Notes under the pieces: generated by a model
Seen by the model: the letters and a program-made list of their open reading frames with translations, nothing else
The model's database searches: none
Told to the model about the DNA's origin: nothing
Shown: in pieces, positions 40,501 through 51,963 of the stretch
Layout: each line of letters starts with the position of its first letter
Numbering within the stretch: position 1 is the first letter of the stretch
Program-made: the position numbers and the translations under genes
Assembly (NCBI GenBank): GCA_021464245.1
Contig: JADCRB010000002.1
Coordinates: 1,837,058 to 1,901,057, forward strand
Source: Carallia brachiata
Taxonomy: Eukaryota; Streptophyta; Magnoliopsida; Malpighiales; Rhizophoraceae
DNA: 64,000 nucleotides
Direction: 5' to 3'

Positions 40501-43500
40501 GTAATTCTTGAATCAAGTTAGGGATGACAGCCAGAAGCATCTGAGGAGCACACTGGAAAATTTTAAACAGAATTTCATGGTAGAATTCTTTGAGCTCACT
40601 CTCACAAGAATCTCTGTCCAGAGAACAAGATGTTAAAAACCACAAACAAAGGGCTCAAGCGTTTCAGCACAATTCTGGATGACTGAAACAGCAAGCTGAG
40701 GAGCAGCAGAAGTTGCATCCTGTCCAGAAAAGCAGGAAAATGAGGAGAGCTGGAATTCTCAGAAGGATGTACTGGAGCTATCGCATGAGGAAAAGGAAAT
40801 ATTTGGACTATCAAACTAGATGGACATCCATACAAGAAACAAAGATGTCGAATCAATGATAAGTGAATGACTGATACTTATATACTTTTTAAATCAACCA
40901 GAGATTCTGACATTTGTCAGGCCTCACCAAAGATGAAGAGCAACCCAAGGATAGACAACAAAGCATCCATTCCAGAAGCTGAAACTAATAAATCAAGAAG
41001 CTGAACAACATTCATCCCACACAATTTCATTATCACACATTCACTCCCTAACATAGGTGCAAAAGATGTTCATATGACTCTTGCCACAGAAACAGATCCT
41101 ATATACCTGTAATTTATTTTGCTACACGATTTGCTCCATCACCAATCTCCAACAATTTTGGGCCAGAATAATAATCCATTAAAGGAATTTAACCTCACAG
41201 AACTCACAAAAGAATTTCATTGCAGTTGTCGACTTTAATAATGAAATTAAATGGTCCAGATTTTATGCTCATATGAGCAATTTGTGAAGTAAACAATTGC
41301 AACAACAGTCATAAAGATAGAGACAAGATTTTTTTCTTTTTTTTGAAATTTACCTTCCCTTCCACTGCAAGATTTCGCAAAATCACATCTAAAAGTGGCT
41401 GAGAAGCCTCTTCACTTAGGATATGTGTCACGATAGATAAAAATCATTAATCAAACTCCGTTGGTGATGTTCCCTATCAAAGAACGAATACCCTGTCTTA
41501 CTGGTAAAAACAGAAATAGTCTGCAGAACACTAAACAAGCTATAATGCAAAAACCAATTATTAATTTCCTTCGATTAACTGACGCCAACCAAACCACGTA
41601 CATTCATAATCAACATAAGGGCAAAGATCCATAGAAAATTAAGAGCTCAAAGATTTAAGGACATTAGCTAACTAAGGACAAGCATACTAAATAGTGCCAT
41701 ATGTAACAACGTAGTGCAAGGTGTCCATGGTTTTACTTTAGTTCAACATCTAGAGATAACAATAGCAGAACCCAAGTGTCCAGTTTGTTGGGTTAAAATA
41801 TCTTAATATCAGGAAGGATCTCCAGTACCTTACAATCTCAGTTGCAAATAGTGATATCTTGGAGGTTATCAAGCCAATTTTGCCTTAGGCATTATCGAGG
41901 ATCCGATATGAAAAAGAAGGAAAAATGAAGAAGCAAAAGGAGGATGATATTATGGAATAGATCAACCTAACCAGAAGCAAACTAGTTTCACTTGCATCAT
42001 TTTGAACAACAAACATCAAGAGAGTACCAGAAAACTTGTAAAGAAGGGAAGAAAGCATTCTGACCTCACAACAGAGAAGAAAACATTGAACATTTCAAGA
42101 ACCAGATCACTGCAGTCAATGTCCAGCATTATCACGCAACATTTACATCGAGCAACCGTCTCCAATATTTTAACCCTTTTTGAGAAGTATGGGCTTGTGG
42201 TATCAGCAAGCTCCGAGAATATACCTAGGAGAAGTTTAAATATTTCCTTCCATTTTGAAAGGACTTATGTCAGTCGGAATTATCAAGGTACAATAACAGA
42301 AAACCAGAAAAAATGGATACTCATCAAATCACATACAAAGCATAACATAACATCAAACAAAAAATTCCAGTACCCTCAGATATTTGTCCTCAAAGGGTGG
42401 CTTGGGTGCCAATATCCGGAATAATTCAGTGATGCAGATGGCAACCAAAAGCTTGACATCTTTGTCAGTGTGCTGAAGAAGGGCATGATTAAGAATAGAT
42501 TTCCTCAGGGGCTTCAGGGCAACTTCTAGCTTCTTGGTGGCTCCTAGTTTTTGTGAAGAAACTGGTAGCGAAGGCGGTTCAATTTGCAATAAAGCAGTTG
42601 TGGCTTGCTGCAGATACAAAAATAATAAATTAGAGGCTACCTTTTCCCACCAGAATTCCCTTTCTAGCAGGAACGCATGCATCTAACAAAAATTCTTTTT
42701 AAAAAAAAGTACAAAAGAAATCTAGATAACAGACTCCTCAGAGGCATAAGAGATACTCAGACATCAGCAACTACAGTTATCTATGGTAAGCCATAAGCAT
42801 CGATTCACAACACAAAAATTGAATAAACGTGTATAACACTAGCAAATCAATTCCAACACAAGAATAGGCGTTTTAAACAAAAGCAAGCCCCATTACTTGC
42901 AACGGAACAAATGAACAATTGACTAACCATTTACAGATAATTAAACCAAATATTGGTATTTAGGAGTGTGTGCAAAAGTGCGAGATAGAGAGCATGCTTT
43001 TATTACCTGTTCGATAAAACTTACACACTGAAAACGAAGCAACATACCATCTCAGTCTATAAAGGCAGAACAAACGGCAGGGAATGATTGACTTCAAGAA
43101 ACAAACAGCAACAGGGGCACTTAGTCCCAAGAAGCCACACACAAAGAAATATTTTCAAGAAACAAAACATCAGCGCCACATAGCGCTTCCAAGAAGCCGG
43201 GTAAAGAAGTATAAACCAAATTATCACAAGCATTAATTCAAGAAAACCAAGAAACCAGCGAGTGGCGAGCGGTTTTTCAGAGAAGTATAAAGAAAGTGAA
43301 AAAGAAAGAAAGGCAAACAGAACTCAGCACTATAATCTAAACAAGAGTTCACTGGACCCAAAAGAAAGAAGGAAACGAAAAAAAAGAAGAAAAAAATCTT
43401 TAAAAATATAAGACACAGATTAATGGGGACTAGAATGACGTCAGTAGTGGCAAATTAGCAACAAGAAACCGAGAATGAACAAAGAATCATATACAAAAGA

Positions 43501-43622
43501 ACGGATGAAAAGAATGAAAAAGGTACTCGGAGGGATTTCACGAGAATGTCCTTGTTCCAGCGATCGGAGGAGCCAAGATGAAGGCCGATTTCGGAAACGA
43601 GTTGCAGCGCCGACTCATCCAT
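25587..43622 (-). CDS. PDS5: Sister-chromatid cohesion protein PDS5 homologue (28 exons; three apparent 1-base losses)
   Basis: PDS5 is the HEAT-repeat cofactor that binds cohesin and controls its loading, release and maintenance on chromatin in the nucleus. Exon upper/lower limits: 43622/43527, 42607/42374, 42246/42065, 41473/41354, 40719/40499, 40299/40083, 39991/39843, 39743/39586, 39502/39353, 39287/39237, 37969/37781, 36874/36695, 35864/35725, 35236/35110, 34119/33979, 33819/33751, 33112/32976, 32146/32029, 31314/31189, 31094/30898, 30791/30644, 30551/30414, 30341/30255, 30139/29693, 28759/28707, 27893/27793, 26186/26119, 25619/25587. Family blocks include [67 protein letters not shown] and [10 protein letters not shown]. 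The C-terminus is basic and disordered, ending RRARKQKA; I see no Tudor domain. One base is missing in exons 4 (41439-41443), 5 (40635-40639) and probably 10 (39251-39257). With these the total is 1,360 codons, consistent with every splice phase. MDESALQ was chosen over an in-frame ATG at 43799. The limits of exons 26/27 are the least certain. Confidence 0.92.
27400..27488 (-). mobile_element. Short SINE-like insertion in a PDS5 intron, with 15-bp target duplication
   Basis: A perfect 15-base direct repeat, TGAGAGCTCTTTATT, flanks the insert at 27385-27399 and 27489-27503. On the minus strand the 89-bp insert contains an A-box-like TTAGCGGTAGAGTC, a B-box GGTTCGATCC, and ends in an A/T-rich tail. 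This is what a very short tRNA-derived SINE looks like. It sits in the PDS5 intron between exons 26 and 27, same strand as the gene. Confidence 0.7.
30412..30413 (-). other. GC donor of a GC-AG intron in PDS5
   Basis: Exon 22 ends TGCAGCGAG and the intron starts GCAAGTAC; the next exon begins after TTGGCAG. Using GC keeps phase 0 and continuous family sequence across KCSE/ASLKF. No GT donor in the vicinity does this. Confidence 0.7.
37232..37251 (+). repeat. (TA)n microsatellite in a PDS5 intron
   Basis: Short TA run in the intron between exons 11 and 12. Confidence 0.85.
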
Positions 43623-44892
43623 CGGCGGAGGACTCGGCGGAGATGCTAAAACCTGTAACCTTAGGCCTGGTTTTGCCACGGAATGGAGGAGAAGGGGAGA
43701 GGAGGAGAGAGTGAGGACTGGATCTGGAATGGGCGGTTTCTTCTTTAGTTGCCTTTTTTTGATTTTGATTTGATTTTTTAGAGGCCGTTGCGATGGCATG
43801 ACACACGCGTGTTCTCTTATTAGGCTTCGTTTTTTTTTCGTTTTCCGAATCCTAATGCGAAAGGTGTTCCAAAGGCGGTGTGGATTGCTATTTTACTGTT
43901 TTACCCTCGTATGCTTATTCAGCAGCACTCGGGGCTTTTTGGGATTTTAGTTGTCTTGATTTCACTCTTTTGCCCCTGATTGTTGAAGAAAGAATGCTGG
44001 AATACTAATCCATGCCGGGAGCGTGAAATTGGATTATTGCCTTTAGTTTCGAAGTCCGAAAGGGGCTTTGATGCTTTGTTAAGTTGTTTGGTTTGTTAAA
44101 AAACTATGAAAAAATAAATTATTAACAAAAATTATCATTATAATATTTTTTTTATAAATATTTTTTCACAATTTTTTTATCAATTTAAATAATAATTTTT
44201 TCATATTTTTTTTATAAATTATTATTCATTTTTCTTTCTTATTATTTTTTCTTATAATTTTTTCATCAATCTAAATAATTTATTTTTTCTACAACTTTTT
44301 TTCTTACAAATTTTTATTTATTTTTTTATATCAATTTTTTTACTATTTTCTAGTTAATTTAAATAAATTTATTTTTTAAAATTTTTTTTCTGACACTTAT
44401 TTTTTTTACATTTTTTCACAAATCCAAAAACATCATAATGGGGTGAATTGTTGGTTTACATTTTTACCCTCGCCTATTCAGCACTCGTCTGTTTTTATTT
44501 TTACATTTTTACCCTTGGTTAGTGGAAACAATTGTGTTGTAATATTTTGTTATCTATTTTTTTGCCTATATAATTAGATTTGTTTAGCCCATATTTTTTA
44601 TTTTTACTATGCAGTGGCACCGTTGCGTCAGCGTTGCAGCGGTCTTCAATTTCTTTTTTCTCTTTGTTAAAAAAATAAAAACTGTAAAGATAGTATTTTA
44701 CAGCTCTATTAAAAAGAATTATACAATTTAATATCTGTTAGGTAAGCTAAATTGGTAGGGGTGCTAGACTCTTAGGGCAGCCCACAGGTTAACTGTAGTT
44801 ACTGAACCATTCAAGACTCTGAAGAATTCCCGTATATTTAGTTTTTACAGTGTGTTTCGGCTGCAATCAAACTCAAGACCTATAATCAGTAC

Positions 44893-45347
44893 CATAGTTT
44901 TAAAAATTGGACCGGAGCCGGTCGGACTGAAAAATTAGTGAACCAGAGGTCGGACCGATCTGATTCTCTGATAAAACCAGAATAGGAAATGAACCGCCTG
45001 AAAATTGGTGAACCGGCCGGTTTTATTTTTAGATATGAATATTCGATTAATAGTTTTATAATATTTCATTTTTTATATTTATACTTTATTAATTTATTTA
45101 ATTAGAAAATTATCATAAATATCTTGTATTTTAATTTTATTTTAAATTTAAGTAAACTCATATTCTATTTTTTATGATTATATTCATTATTTGTTATTAA
45201 AAAATAAAAAATTATAAGTATTAATTATTATTTTATCAAATCAGAATTGACCTGCCGGTTCAACCGCCGGTTTTCTGATAGGGCCGCTAAATCACTAACC
45301 TACTCCTCTTACCGATTCAATAAACCGGCCCAATTTTTAAAACTACG
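44893..45347. mobile_element. hAT-type MITE with perfect 8-bp target-site duplication
   Basis: Terminal inverted repeats are CATAGTTTTAAAAATTGG on the left and CGTAGTTTTAAAAATTGG on the right (reverse-complemented), both followed by (A/G)CCGG. The element is 455 bp, with repeated CCGG/ACCGG blocks in both subterminal regions and an AT-rich core without coding capacity. ATCAGTAC is duplicated exactly at 44885-44892 and 45348-45355. An 8-bp duplication is the hAT signature. Good end conservation suggests a fairly young insertion. Confidence 0.85.
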
Positions 45348-45787
45348 ATCAGTACATTCAACTTCTTGCCGCTACAGCACGATTTACAGTAGCTTCGTCT
45401 TCAAATTCTTCGTATGTTGACCATACTTAGTGATAAATAATCATTGTCATTCAAAAGAATGCTCAATGCCAAACATTTTTTTAATAAAATAAAAAATAAT
45501 AATAACAGTGTATCATATAGTCCTATTAAAGATATATAATATACGTTTAACCTTATTAAAAGTCTCAATAAAAATTTAAACTTATAATTTTTAATACGAT
45601 TAAAAAGGGAGTTTTTTTATTATTAGACCGCAGCATTCTCCCTAAATATTTAATCTTTATGGCAAAACACCGCAACTAATTTTAGATGGCCTAAAGGCAA
45701 GACCCTACCAAACAAGCGACGCACTCATGGTATCACAAACAATGGTTATTAAAACTTCAAGAATTGTTCTAGTTAAAGTCTGTCAGC

Positions 45788-45844
45788 GTGCTTTAATTAT
45801 AATTAGGGAGAAGTTTGGTGTGCTTTAATTATAATTAGGGAGAA
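45788..45844 (+). repeat. Tandem duplication, period about 32 bp
   Basis: The sequence GTGCTTTAATTATAATTAGG plus GAGAA occurs twice, separated by a few bases (GTTTGGT). A recent local duplication in non-coding DNA. Confidence 0.85.
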
Positions 45845-46225
45845 ATTTAGTAGTTTTACTCGGATAACTTTTAAATAATTTTAAAATGATATGAACAATT
45901 AAATGATTAATTTTGAGAAAAAAATAAAAAATAAATAAATTATTAAATATTATTGATAAAATTGTGTAATTACTTTAAAATTATCTAAATAAAGTCACGT
46001 AATATTACTCAAATAATTATATTGATCTAAGTTAAAACTACATAATCAAACTCTAAAATGTAATTTTCCAAAGTTAGGCATATGGTTGTACTTATAGCCC
46101 ACCTCCCACGATAATATTGACGCATGGGTCAAACAAATAATATGGTCTACTAAACAACAATTTAACCGCACCATACAACATCTTAATAACATATTACATG
46201 TATTTTATCTGGCTATGATCCACAT

Positions 46226-46405
46226 TCATGACGAAACAAATATTATGTAATTTAAATAATATAATGTTTATATCAAATAGAAGATTATACAGATCAAATT
46301 CTTTATTACATACACGTTATCTTAATGTAATTCTTATTCATCGCAAAACAAATATTACATAAACTAAATAATATAATGTTTATGTCAAAAAGATGATTAT
46401 TTGCA
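46226..46405 (+). repeat. Direct repeat, period about 110 bp
   Basis: Two imperfect copies of a roughly 70-base unit containing AACAAATATTA, AAATAATATAATGTTTAT and GATTAT lie at about 46226-46295 and 46334-46405. Non-coding. Confidence 0.75.
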
Positions 46406-47939
46406 TCTTGTTTGACTATGTGGGATGTCTATTAATAACCACCATTCTTTTGTTGTTGGAACAAAAAAAATGTTAGATATCTTTCCATGTCCCCACCCAT
46501 AACTAGGATAGCATGTTCATGAGTACGTTTTTTAAGTCTCCTTTTTTGAACCAAAGTTTCTGATACTTCTCCTCCACTCTATATCTAACACGCTATGTAT
46601 TACTAAATCTTAATGATAGCTTTTGTTTGAAACACTTGGGAGTCACTACATTGTGTTTGTAAGAGGGGGAAAAAAAAAAAAGGAAGAAGAGAAAATTAAA
46701 AGGACAAGTATTTGAAAAATATTTATGAAAAGAGAAAAATGAGAAAAAAATAATTTTTTCTTGTTAACCACTAAATCCATTTATCTTTAAATTTAGAAAA
46801 AAGATATCCATCCTTTGTTATTTTTATTAAATGATTTTACTGCCTTTACTGTACATGTATTAGTTACTATTTTACTATGGATGGTACAATGAACATTTTC
46901 ACACTTATTATTTTCTTTTCTTTCATTTTTTATTTTTTTAAATAAAAAAATTTATAATTTTTCTCTTCTTATTATCTTTTTCCAAACAAAATAAAAAAAA
47001 ACTAAAAATTTACTTCACTTTTACTTTTTTTCTCTCTCCCCTGTTTCTCACTCTCCTTTTTTTCTCCCCGTTGACTCATGCGGACACTTGGGTTGGGTGT
47101 CCTGGCTTATATTTGACGTTGGAATATTCCAATATTCGATTTATTTAAGTGGGGAAGTGGATCCAATTTATTTGTGGACGCATATAATTTGTATTGGGTG
47201 GACCCACATTTTTGAGCCAGATGCCGAGTCGTAGAGAATCAGCAAGCCTCTGGGGAAACCCATTTTCCGACAGAAAAAAGAGACTATATTTAGTAATTTA
47301 GTAATTTTTTTTATTTGATGGTTTAAAATAAAAGATACATACGACATATTACTTTATAATTTATTTTATTTTAATATATATGATAAAATTTTTAAAAAAA
47401 AAAAAAGAATGATGTGTCCTCCCTTTTGATGTAGCCTCACTACTTAATCTTAACTTTGATAAAATTCGAAGCTGTGAATTTTTGCTAATAATTATAGTTA
47501 TAATAATGATTATTTATATAAGTAACGCATAATATCCAAGGCATTAGCCAGAGAGAGACGTTTGGTATGGGAAAACAATAAACACAAGACATAGTTGGGG
47601 GGACAAATCACATGGAAGAGGAGCTGCTTGCTCCGTTACGCCCTCGCTCACTTGCTGCTAATTGAGTTTTTTCCCCCTTTTTTGTAGCTAATTTTAAATC
47701 ATCACATTAATAAATCCTTATACCCTCTAATCTACGTCTCTGTCTACGGCCCTCGTTGCTTTTGAGTCTCTTCGCGTGCTCATATTTCATCAATTCTGGC
47801 TTTGAAAGGGATCAAAGAATCGAAATTTAGATGAATTAGATGGTTTTGTGATCTGGGTCTTGTTTGTTTTTTTGTTTTTTTGTTTTTGGTTTCCGGGTTC
47901 GTGTGTGTGCGTGAGAGAGAGTGAAACGCAGGTGGAGAG

Positions 47940-50708
47940 ATGGAAGAGAGTGGGTTGTGTCAGTGGAGCGTGGTCAGATCTCTACTCGCGATTGTTCAAT
48001 GGTGGGCTTTCAATGTTACCGTGATTGTCATGAACAAGTGGATCTTTCAGGCATGTTTCTTCTTCTTCTTCTTCTTCTCTTTGTTTATAAGGTGTGTTTT
48101 TAAACTCTAATTCGGCTACGGATTCACTTTGATGGGTTAGCTTAATTTTGCTTTATTTTCTCAGTTTTGCTAATTTTGTTCAAGGAATGAGCTGACTGTT
48201 GCTTCCGTAATAGATGTTTTCGTAGAATTTTCTTGATGGTCATGCAGAATCTGTTATGTATGCTGATTTTTCTGATGCCTCTTGTTTGATGAATTAGCTT
48301 AGTTTTAACGTTCACTTTCTGGCTATGTATTGGTTTTCGGATCCGGGCTCCAAATTATTTGAGTTTGAACCATATTGCTGTGTTTCATTTTCGACATATT
48401 TCATACCAATTCGGATGTTTATGAAAATTTGGAGGCTTAAGTATGATTTTTCTTTTTTCCAACTAATTTGTGAGAAGTTTGCTCCCATAGACGTTCTTAG
48501 GACAGCCTAATAAATTATCAGATACCTTTTGCAAATCGGCAACCACAGGAAAAACGAAAATAAGGTCTACTTGTTGGAATATTATAATTGGACAAATTAT
48601 CGGATATTATGGTGGGTTAGTAATGCCTTAGCTTGTATGTTTGTTTGATTTTTCCGTGTCTTCTTCATTCCAAAATGGATTCAGATTCTAGAGCATTGAC
48701 GCTTGTCTGTCATTTGGTGAATTTGTTTTCACTAGTTCATTCATTTACCCTTGTAAGGTGGCCCCGAACTCTCCAAGTGAGATGTTTGAATTGAATACGC
48801 AGCGAGATGTTTGAATTAAATACGGACTTCCCTGTCTAATGTTTGACGATTAGCTATATGTACAAAGTTGTGTTTGATTTTTCTTTGTCCCTTGTTTCCG
48901 AATTGTGGAGTTTGTCAAATGTAAGTTCACCGATATGCTTCCCCTTCCGTTGTTCGCAGAATCCTTGGCAACTTACATTTACCTTAAAATGTTCTTTATG
49001 GAACGTTTATAACTGACAAAGTAGCATACTTGACATTCATGCACATTGACCTAACTTTGTTAATTTGATATGATTCAATTTGCAGAAATGTGATTTCAAG
49101 TTTCCACTATCAGTGTCTTGCGTTCACTTCATATGCTCATCCATTGGAGCATATCTTGTAATTAAGGTATTGAAGCTCAAACCCTTGATAATGGTTGACC
49201 CTGAAGATCGCTGGCGAAGAATATTTCCAATGTCATTTGTATTCTGTATCAACATTGTGTTGGGGAATGTGAGCTTGCGATATATTCCAGTTTCTTTTAT
49301 GCAAACTATAAAGTCATTCACTCCTGCAACCACAGGTCAGGATCAAATGTATTGACATGAGCTGTCATATTTTGGCTGCATTTTGTTTATATTCTCAGTT
49401 TGAACATATCTCACTGGCATCTTATCTCGAGGGATTGGGTCAGTTGTTTTGCAGTGGTTGGTATGGAGAAAGCACTTTGACTGGCGAATTTGGGCATCGT
49501 TAGTACCAATTGTTGGAGGAATACTCCTAACATCTGTTACTGAGCTTAGTTTTAATATGCTTGGATTTTGTGCTGCCTTGTTTGGATGTTTGGCTACTTC
49601 TACAAAGACAATCCTTGCTGAATCTCTCCTTCACGGATACAAATTTGACAGGTAGTGCAGATGTTCTTGCTTGCTACTCTTGTTCTCCACTCGTGGTTGT
49701 TTCTTCATGTTAATATCTTGTCAAGAAACTAAAAATGTTTGCATCTGGTTCTGCTGGGGCTTTCTTTATTTTGCTTCTTAATGCAAGAATGCTGTTCTTT
49801 TATTGTTTATATCTGATTTCTTTGTTCTATTGTACCCTGCTGTACGTTGTTTAGCATAAACACAGTTTACTACATGGCACCTTTTGCGACCATGATCCTG
49901 GGAGTACCAGCAATACTGCTTGAAGGAAGTGGGATCTTAGAATGGTTCTACACCAACCAGTCCATCATGTCTTCGCTTGTAATCATTTTCTGCTCGGGGG
50001 TGTTGGCATTCTGTCTTAACTTCTCTATCTTTTATGTGATTCATTCCACAACAGCGGTCACATTTAATGTTGCCGGAAATCTCAAGGTGAGATAATCTAG
50101 AAAATCTGGTCATTTATGTCATCCCTAATGTCTGCGATTATCTATTATTCACAGTTTCATGCTTTGTACTGGCACACTAACACCGGCCCTTGCGTTCCTC
50201 CACATAGAAATTCTCTTATCCCGTGTTGACAATACTGACTCCTAGATGTTGCATATATCATTTATGCAATTTTTGCCTTTGCATGTAGACTTCTGATTCT
50301 TCTTCTTTGACCCTGCTTCTCTTTCCCTTGATTGGAACTTTGGACCAATCAAACCTTATATATTCTAGATTTCAATCTCGTACTCGTGGATACTTCTAAA
50401 TGTTTATTTTGGTATAGCTAATTCCCATTGCATTATTGTCATCGCTCTTAATAGTGAGTGCCCATGGTTACTCCTTGTAGGTTGCTGTTGCTGTCTTGGT
50501 TTCATGGCTGATATTCCGGAACCCGATTTCAGCTTTGAATGCTGTTGGATGTGCTATAACTCTTGGAGGATGTACATTCTATGGGTACGTGAGGCACATG
50601 CTCTCCAAGCAGCAACAACCACTGCCTGGAACTCCCAGGACACCCCGGACTCCGAAAAATCGTATGGAATTGCTTCCCCTTGTAAACGATAAACTAGATA
50701 AGGTGTAA
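47940..50708 (+). CDS. UDP-GALT1: Golgi nucleotide-sugar transporter, UDP-galactose transporter 1-like
   Basis: The protein belongs to the drug/metabolite-transporter superfamily, NST/triose-phosphate-translocator clade. Relatives exchange a UDP-sugar for UMP across the Golgi membrane to feed cell-wall glycosylation. Exons 47940-48050, 49086-49335, 49444-49651, 49855-50086 and 50481-50708 sum to 1,029 nt, 342 aa, with no frame problem. Near-invariant blocks include FNVTVIVMNKWIFQ, FPLSVSCVHFICSSIGAY, SFMQTIKSFTPATT, WASLVPIVGGILLTSVTEL and IHSTTAVTFNVAGNLKVAVA. The last contains the Lys-Val dipeptide typical of the KV/A/G subgroup, split exactly by intron 4. About ten hydrophobic segments are visible. 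The tail TPRTPRTPKNRMELLPLV matches the At1g77610/At1g21870 pair. Intron 1 uses a GC donor. The sugar specificity cannot be read from sequence; UDP-galactose is inferred from the closest relative I remember. Confidence 0.93.
48051..48052 (+). other. GC donor of a GC-AG intron in the UDP-galactose transporter gene
   Basis: Exon 1 ends ATCTTTCAG and the intron begins GCATGT; exon 2 starts AAATGTGAT after TTGCAG. This gives the family sequence IFQK-DFKFPL without a frame change. The nearest GT (four bases on) would shift the frame. Confidence 0.8.
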
Positions 50709-51963
50709 TTAAGAGGTTAGGCATGTGTTGTTGGCATTCGGCATAGAGTTGATGCGAATACAAAAAGGAAGATATTGGAAAAAGTGTACTTCATTCACTT
50801 GGTTGTGTGAAAGCCCATTAGATCATTGGGCAAAATCTTAAAGATATGTTTGTTTTTGGTTTACTCTTATGCTGTGTATGCTGTGTTTGGTGTGCGAAAA
50901 TAAGGAGGAAAAGAAAAATATAATTTTTAATATTTATTATTATTTTCTTTATTTTTTACATTTCTTTAAATAATTTTATTTTTTTTATTTTTTCTCTTAC
51001 AAATTACTATTTATATTTTTTTTCACCACACTTTTTTTTCTTACATTTTTATACTATTTTAAATAATTTTATTTTTTATTCACTTTTTTTCTTACAAATT
51101 ACTTATTCACTTTTTTTTAACATATTTTCTTTTATTTAATTTTTTTTATCATTCTAAATAATTTTATTTTCTTTTTACTTCCTTTCTCTTTCTCTTCCTT
51201 TTCTCTTATTCTTCTTTCTCTTCTTTTTCTCTCATTTCTTCACACTCCAAACAAACACACTCTTAAAGATATGTTTACTGCTAGAATTTTGCTTGCTCGA
51301 AATCTCGGAAGCAGCCCAAATTCGGTCTTCACTTCATCATCTCTACAGCTTTATCTTATTTGGCCCAAAACTAAAAGTAAAGGGACTCTATAATAATAAT
51401 TTATTACTTTTAAGATTCACTCAGCAACCAACCCGATCTGAGTTGGTGGGTAGTGACGTAAAGATTGGTAACTTCTCCTCTCTATTGATCACAAGTACTT
51501 TCTCCGCAACTGTAAGCCATTCAGGACTTCAATGCTTCAGTGCTTAAATTAATGAATGCAACTCTCAAAACGGTTTCACAGCATTGAAGCCTGCAACCCA
51601 TCAGACTAATCATGCTATTGATTGCTACAATGCACTCCAATTTGGATTTCGAATAACTCGACCGAAAAAACCAGTGGTTCGCTTCCTGCCTTTTTATTTA
51701 TTTTTTGATTAAGTTTGATCATGGCGCATCTCCTTAAAGACAAAGAAAACTAGTGGGAGATTCAGGATTTCATCAATGATAATCTTAAGACTATATATTA
51801 TTATTACAATTTATCTAGTTTTTGAGAATGATAAAGGCGGATATTTCTATCATTACCTGGAAGGGACTAAGATTAGGGAGGGGTCTGGTTAAAACTTAGT
51901 AGTTACAGAGGGTGACGGACAGGAGTGCTAATTAAAACGCCAATTTTGAGCTGAACTAGAAAG
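50709..51963. other. Spacer between convergent transporter and stress-protein genes
   Basis: It contains 3' flanks of both genes and an AT-rich, element-like insert (50836-51276) described separately. The part 51277-51963 shows no gene or repeat I can name. Confidence 0.6.
50836..51276. mobile_element. Putative MITE-like insert flanked by a 16-bp direct repeat
   Basis: TCTTAAAGATATGTTT occurs exactly at 50836-50851 and 51261-51276. Near the left end is a purine-rich stretch beginning GTGTTTGGTGTGCG. The reverse complement of the right end gives GTGTTTGTTTGGAGTGTG, then a similar purine-rich run, so the ends are roughly inverted. The core is T-rich with degenerate AAATAATTTTATTTT units. Sixteen bases is long for a DNA-transposon duplication, so the class is uncertain. 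Confidence 0.5.

Larger units (their letters stand above)
43623..47939. other. Intergenic spacer between divergent PDS5 and the UDP-galactose transporter gene
   Basis: The first 200 bases should hold the PDS5 leader and promoter. The rest is mostly AT-rich repeat: pyrimidine-rich degenerate units at about 44090-44430, a MITE at 44893-45347, local duplications at 45788-45844 and 46226-46405, and an element-like block with purine-rich left and pyrimidine-rich right ends at about 46655-47070. A segment with a tRNA-like head (TAAGCTAAATTGGTAGG) starts near 44742. The last 300 bases are probably the leader/promoter of the transporter gene. Confidence 0.55.

Noticed and set aside
42002..42424. Plus-strand open frame of 140 codons
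   Set aside because: It is antisense to PDS5 exons 2-3, which encode clear family sequence, and its own product is not recognisable.
43623..43799. In-frame ATG at 43799 extending PDS5 by 59 residues
   Set aside because: The extension is Lys/Pro/Ser-rich and unlike the family N-terminus, whereas [13 protein letters not shown] at 43622 matches it. Probably 5' leader.
44742..44830. tRNA-like sequence
   Set aside because: An A-box-like head is present, but no cloverleaf with anticodon arm and acceptor pairing could be formed. At most a SINE remnant.
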